7,579 nt of DNA from the NCBI GenBank assembly GCA_964637655.1, contig CAZWUZ010000189.1, positions 1 to 7,579 on the forward strand, read 5' to 3'. The position numbers were made by a program, and so were the translations under genes. The DNA comes from CAZWUZ01 sp964637655 [NCBI: uncultured bacterium] (GTDB lineage: Bacteria > DAOPZR01). Shown here one piece after another: positions 5,428-7,579 of this stretch; the stretch's first letter is position 1, and each line of letters starts with the position of its first letter. Under the pieces are notes generated by a model. It was not told where the DNA came from. It saw nothing but the letters and a program-made list of their open reading frames with translations, and searched no databases.

Positions 5428-6449
5428 AACAGTCCTTGACGGTCAGCATCGTTATTCCTGCCCGCAACGCCGCCGACACTCTCCCCGTGCTCTTTTCTTC
5501 TCTTGTCGCCGGGCACGATAAACCGGAAGAAATCATTGTTGTTGACGACGCGTCCAGGGATGACACCGCGGCCGTCTGCCACGCTGCCGGCGTCCGCTGT
5601 CTCACCCTGCCCGAAAACCGCGGTCCGGCTGCCGCCCGCAATACCGGCGCCCGCTCCGTTAGCGGTGATATACTGCTTTTCCTTGATGCGGATGTTGCAG
5701 TGATGGCCGATACGATCGCCATCTGCCGCACTGTCTTTGCTGATCCTGCTGTACGGGTGCTGGTCGGCGTGTACGATCTTACCCCGCTCAATCCCGGTTT
5801 GTTCGCCGATTACAAAGCGCTGCACATCCATACCTTCATCAGCAGCGATACTACGACCGACAGCCTCGAAGGATTCTGTTGTGCCATACGACGCGATGTA
5901 TTTGTGACCAGCGGCGGATTTGCCGAGTGGTTGCGCACAGCGAGCATCGAAGATCTGGAGTACGGGCATCGCTTGCTTCGCAACGGGCCGCTGCATTTCA
6001 GCCGGGCGCTGCGGGTCCGCCACCGTTTTCCCGGCTTCTGGCGCAATGCCCGGCTGTATTTCACCCGCACCTGTGCATCGACTGTCTACGGACTGCAGGT
6101 GCGTTACCCGATGGGAGAGTCAAGTTTCCTGCTGCCGGGTATCGGTTCGCTGGCCGCAGCCGCCCTTTGCTGCCTGTTCCCTGCGCTCGCTTTTTCCGTG
6201 CTTCGCCCGTATGTGCTGCTGCTGCTACTGCTCCCGGCAGGCGGACTGTTCCTGCTCGGCTCCTGGCGTCTGCTTGCTAACATCATCCGTCACAAGGGGT
6301 GGGGGTGGCTGCTGGCGGTCCTGCCGCTGCACTTCGGCTCCTATGCCGCGATCGGGTTCGGAATGTTGGCCGGGTTCTTCGCTTTTTTCTGTGGCCGGCG
6401 GATACTGCTCCCCGCCACCGAAACGCATTCAACGCGGCTGCAGCAGTGA
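5424..6449 (+). CDS. family 2 (GT-A) glycosyltransferase with C-terminal membrane segments
   Basis: 341 residues. It opens with VSIVIPARNAADTLP (7-21), then EEIIVVDDASRDDT (35-48, nucleotide binding), LPENRGPAAARNTGA (62-76) and ILLFLDADV (83-91), whose DAD is the metal-binding DxD. IEDLEYGHRL (175-184) supplies the acidic ED catalytic pair. Two to three hydrophobic helices follow (about 235-260, 262-280 and 297-323), so it is probably held at the inner membrane, using cytoplasmic nucleotide-sugar and a lipid or polyprenyl-phosphate acceptor. The ATG overlaps the stop of the radical-SAM gene as ATGA. The only ribosome-binding candidate is a weak GGTGG about 14 nt upstream, so translational coupling is likely. 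A GTG six codons upstream is an alternative start. Its 3' end overlaps the convergent gene. Confidence 0.9.
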   Translation: MKQSLTVSIVIPARNAADTLPVLFSSLVAGHDKPEEIIVVDDASRDDTAAVCHAAGVRCLTLPENRGPAAARNTGARSVSGDILLFLDADVAVMADTIAICRTVFADPAVRVLVGVYDLTPLNPGLFADYKALHIHTFISSDTTTDSLEGFCCAIRRDVFVTSGGFAEWLRTASIEDLEYGHRLLRNGPLHFSRALRVRHRFPGFWRNARLYFTRTCASTVYGLQVRYPMGESSFLLPGIGSLAAAALCCLFPALAFSVLRPYVLLLLLLPAGGLFLLGSWRLLANIIRHKGWGWLLAVLPLHFGSYAAIGFGMLAGFFAFFCGRRILLPATETHSTRLQQ

Positions 6450-7579
6450 CATGACCGCCGGTATCCCGGTCAGCCGCCTCTCCCGACCGGTTCCTGTCTC
6501 CTGTACCCGCCAGGTCCCGTCAGCAGGGATAACCAGCACCACCCGCGTCGCAGGAAAGCGCTGCCAGGTATCGGAGAGTTCCCGCACGAGGCGATCACGC
6601 TCCGCTGCCATACGTCCGTCCACCGACGCACAGCGCCACAGGAGAATATCCCAATCGCTGCAGGCGCCAAGGTACTTGGCTGCGTGGTACTGCTGCAGCC
6701 ATTGTCCCTCCGTTCCGTCATATCCCTGTACCCGCGCCTGCTCCGCCACTGCCGGAGGCCATGACAGCGAACCTGCGGTGCCCAGCACCCAGCCGCGAAA
6801 GCCCGCAGCCGGCGGCGCCGCCAGCAGGGTATTGACAGCTACCACCACCGGCTGCGGTGGCGGCGCGGCGGTCAGCCGCGCAAGCAGGGTGTCAACAACA
6901 CCCGGAACCGTTTCCCCCGCCAGTTCGATAACTGCAAGCCGCTTCTTGCCGGTATCCGGAACTTCCTCGGGCAGCGCATGCGCCGCCCAGGAATACGGCA
7001 CCAGCGGCAGGCGCGGATGGCGAATGATGCTCCCTGCGCGCTCCCGCCAGACAGGGTCGGCAGCGACAGTCCCCAGCAGCACACACAGCAGTGCGCATGG
7101 CAGCAGCGGTGTCAGCCGTACCCGCAATGCCGTCGGCTGCCGTCGCCGCCGCGCGACAACTGCCAACCCTACGGTCATGAGAAAAAGCACCAGCCCCGCT
7201 ACCGCCGACCACGGCATGAAGGTAAGTACCACGGCATGGCGGCCAGCCGGCAGCTCGACGGCAAGCAGTCCCTGCGCAGCGCGCACGGTCCCGACCGTCG
7301 TTTGCCAGCCGGGAAAGTAGTTCTGGTTGACCACCAGGATCCCGGGCACCGTAAAATCAACCGTGAAACGGAGCACTTGCGGTGAAAACTCAGCCGCCGC
7401 GATACGGTTGCGCGGATCGGGCGCATACCATTCACCACGGTATTCCGGCGCTTCCGCCGGCTGCGCCCGGCGCGGCAGCGCGATATCGTTGAACAGCGTT
7501 GTGTTCCCCTGCCCGGCCCAGATACGCGGGAACACCCGGGCATTGCGGTTCTCCCCGTCATGCTGGCGGAACGGCGGGC
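6429..7579 (-). CDS. YfhO-like membrane protein, C-terminal part with unusual extension, 5' end cut off
   Basis: The frame is open to the window edge, with 382 codons visible; the N-terminal membrane domain lies outside. Residues 60-135 of the visible part look like the extracytoplasmic end of YfhO-type proteins: FTVPGILVVNQNYFPGWQ (75-92), LLAVELPAGRHAVVLTF (104-120) and PWSAVAGL (122-129) leading into a membrane helix (about 124-143). YfhO proteins are linked to lipid-linked-sugar glycosylation of cell-surface polymers. A basic loop and a second helix (about 157-173) follow, then roughly 200 further residues that I do not recognise as part of the family. The GTG at 7535 is in frame but lies inside the conserved sequence, so it is probably not the true start. 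Stop TGA 6431-6429 lies inside the GT2 gene's 3' end. YfhO assignment is moderate; the C-terminal domain is unassigned. Confidence 0.65.
   Translation of the reverse strand, partial: PPFRQHDGENRNARVFPRIWAGQGNTTLFNDIALPRRAQPAEAPEYRGEWYAPDPRNRIAAAEFSPQVLRFTVDFTVPGILVVNQNYFPGWQTTVGTVRAAQGLLAVELPAGRHAVVLTFMPWSAVAGLVLFLMTVGLAVVARRRRQPTALRVRLTPLLPCALLCVLLGTVAADPVWRERAGSIIRHPRLPLVPYSWAAHALPEEVPDTGKKRLAVIELAGETVPGVVDTLLARLTAAPPPQPVVVAVNTLLAAPPAAGFRGWVLGTAGSLSWPPAVAEQARVQGYDGTEGQWLQQYHAAKYLGACSDWDILLWRCASVDGRMAAERDRLVRELSDTWQRFPATRVVLVIPADGTWRVQETGTGRERRLTGIPAVMSLLQPR

Noticed and set aside
6452-6472. Inverted repeat TGACCG/CGGTCA as a terminator for the convergent genes
   Set aside because: Only a 6-bp stem with a 9-nt loop, no U-run, and located inside a coding sequence.
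5920-7320. 466-codon plus-strand open frame spanning the GT2 3' end and the YfhO-like gene
   Set aside because: Ser/Arg/Cys-rich translation without domain motifs; it overlaps two genes with recognisable sequence.
1-7579. CRISPR array, tRNA, rRNA or insertion sequence
   Set aside because: No regularly spaced repeats, no tRNA-like arms, no rRNA sequence, and no transposase or paired terminal repeats were found on reading both strands.

Overview
This window is bacterial, GC-rich (roughly 60% by eye) and gene-dense. It has ATGA stop/start overlaps, a clear GGGGAGG Shine-Dalgarno site and sigma70-like promoters. Inner-membrane and periplasmic protein families suggest a Gram-negative cell. Nothing in it fixes the phylum. 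The gene mix (DUF2079, AlkP-type hydrolase, anchored SGNH protein, B12/radical-SAM enzyme, family 2 glycosyltransferase, YfhO-like protein) would fit Desulfobacterota, PVC-group bacteria or uncultured relatives, but that is only an impression.

Layout. Positions 1-2126 hold a minus-strand operon. A sigma70-like promoter (2097-2126) drives a DUF2079 polytopic membrane protein (621-2069), which overlaps by ATGA an AlkP/sulfatase-superfamily protein (624 down past position 1, cut by the window edge). Positions 2130-2397 show nothing recognisable. A strong extended -10 promoter (2398-2426) then reads rightward through a ~310-nt leader, which carries one doubtful small ORF, into a membrane-anchored SGNH/GDSL protein (2745-3707). 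Its last codons run into a truncated second copy of the start of the DUF2079 gene, on the minus strand (3690-3808) and with its own intact promoter copy (3836-3865). Next comes a plus-strand pair, a B12-binding/radical-SAM enzyme (3958-5427) and a GT2 glycosyltransferase (5424-6449), coupled by ATGA. A minus-strand YfhO-like membrane protein (6429 to beyond 7579) converges on this pair with a 21-bp tail overlap.

How the genes may work together. DUF2079 and YfhO proteins resemble polyprenyl-phosphate-sugar-dependent (GT-C-like) membrane transferases. GT2 enzymes transfer sugars on the cytoplasmic face. SGNH proteins often add or remove acyl groups on surface glycans, and AlkP-type enzymes handle sulfate or phospho-esters in the periplasm. 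The simplest reading is a cell-envelope glycoconjugate or glycolipid assembly and decoration locus. This is inference from families; no substrate can be read from the sequence.

The most unusual content is local. A 179-bp ungapped duplication (1951-2129 versus 3690-3868) has a promoter/leader part about 93% identical, while its coding part is only about 70% identical. The truncated copy fuses into the SGNH gene's 3' end and should fire antisense to it. A G10 run at the DUF2079/AlkP junction is placed so that gaining one G would fuse the two proteins in frame. I did not find a clearly new multi-gene system.
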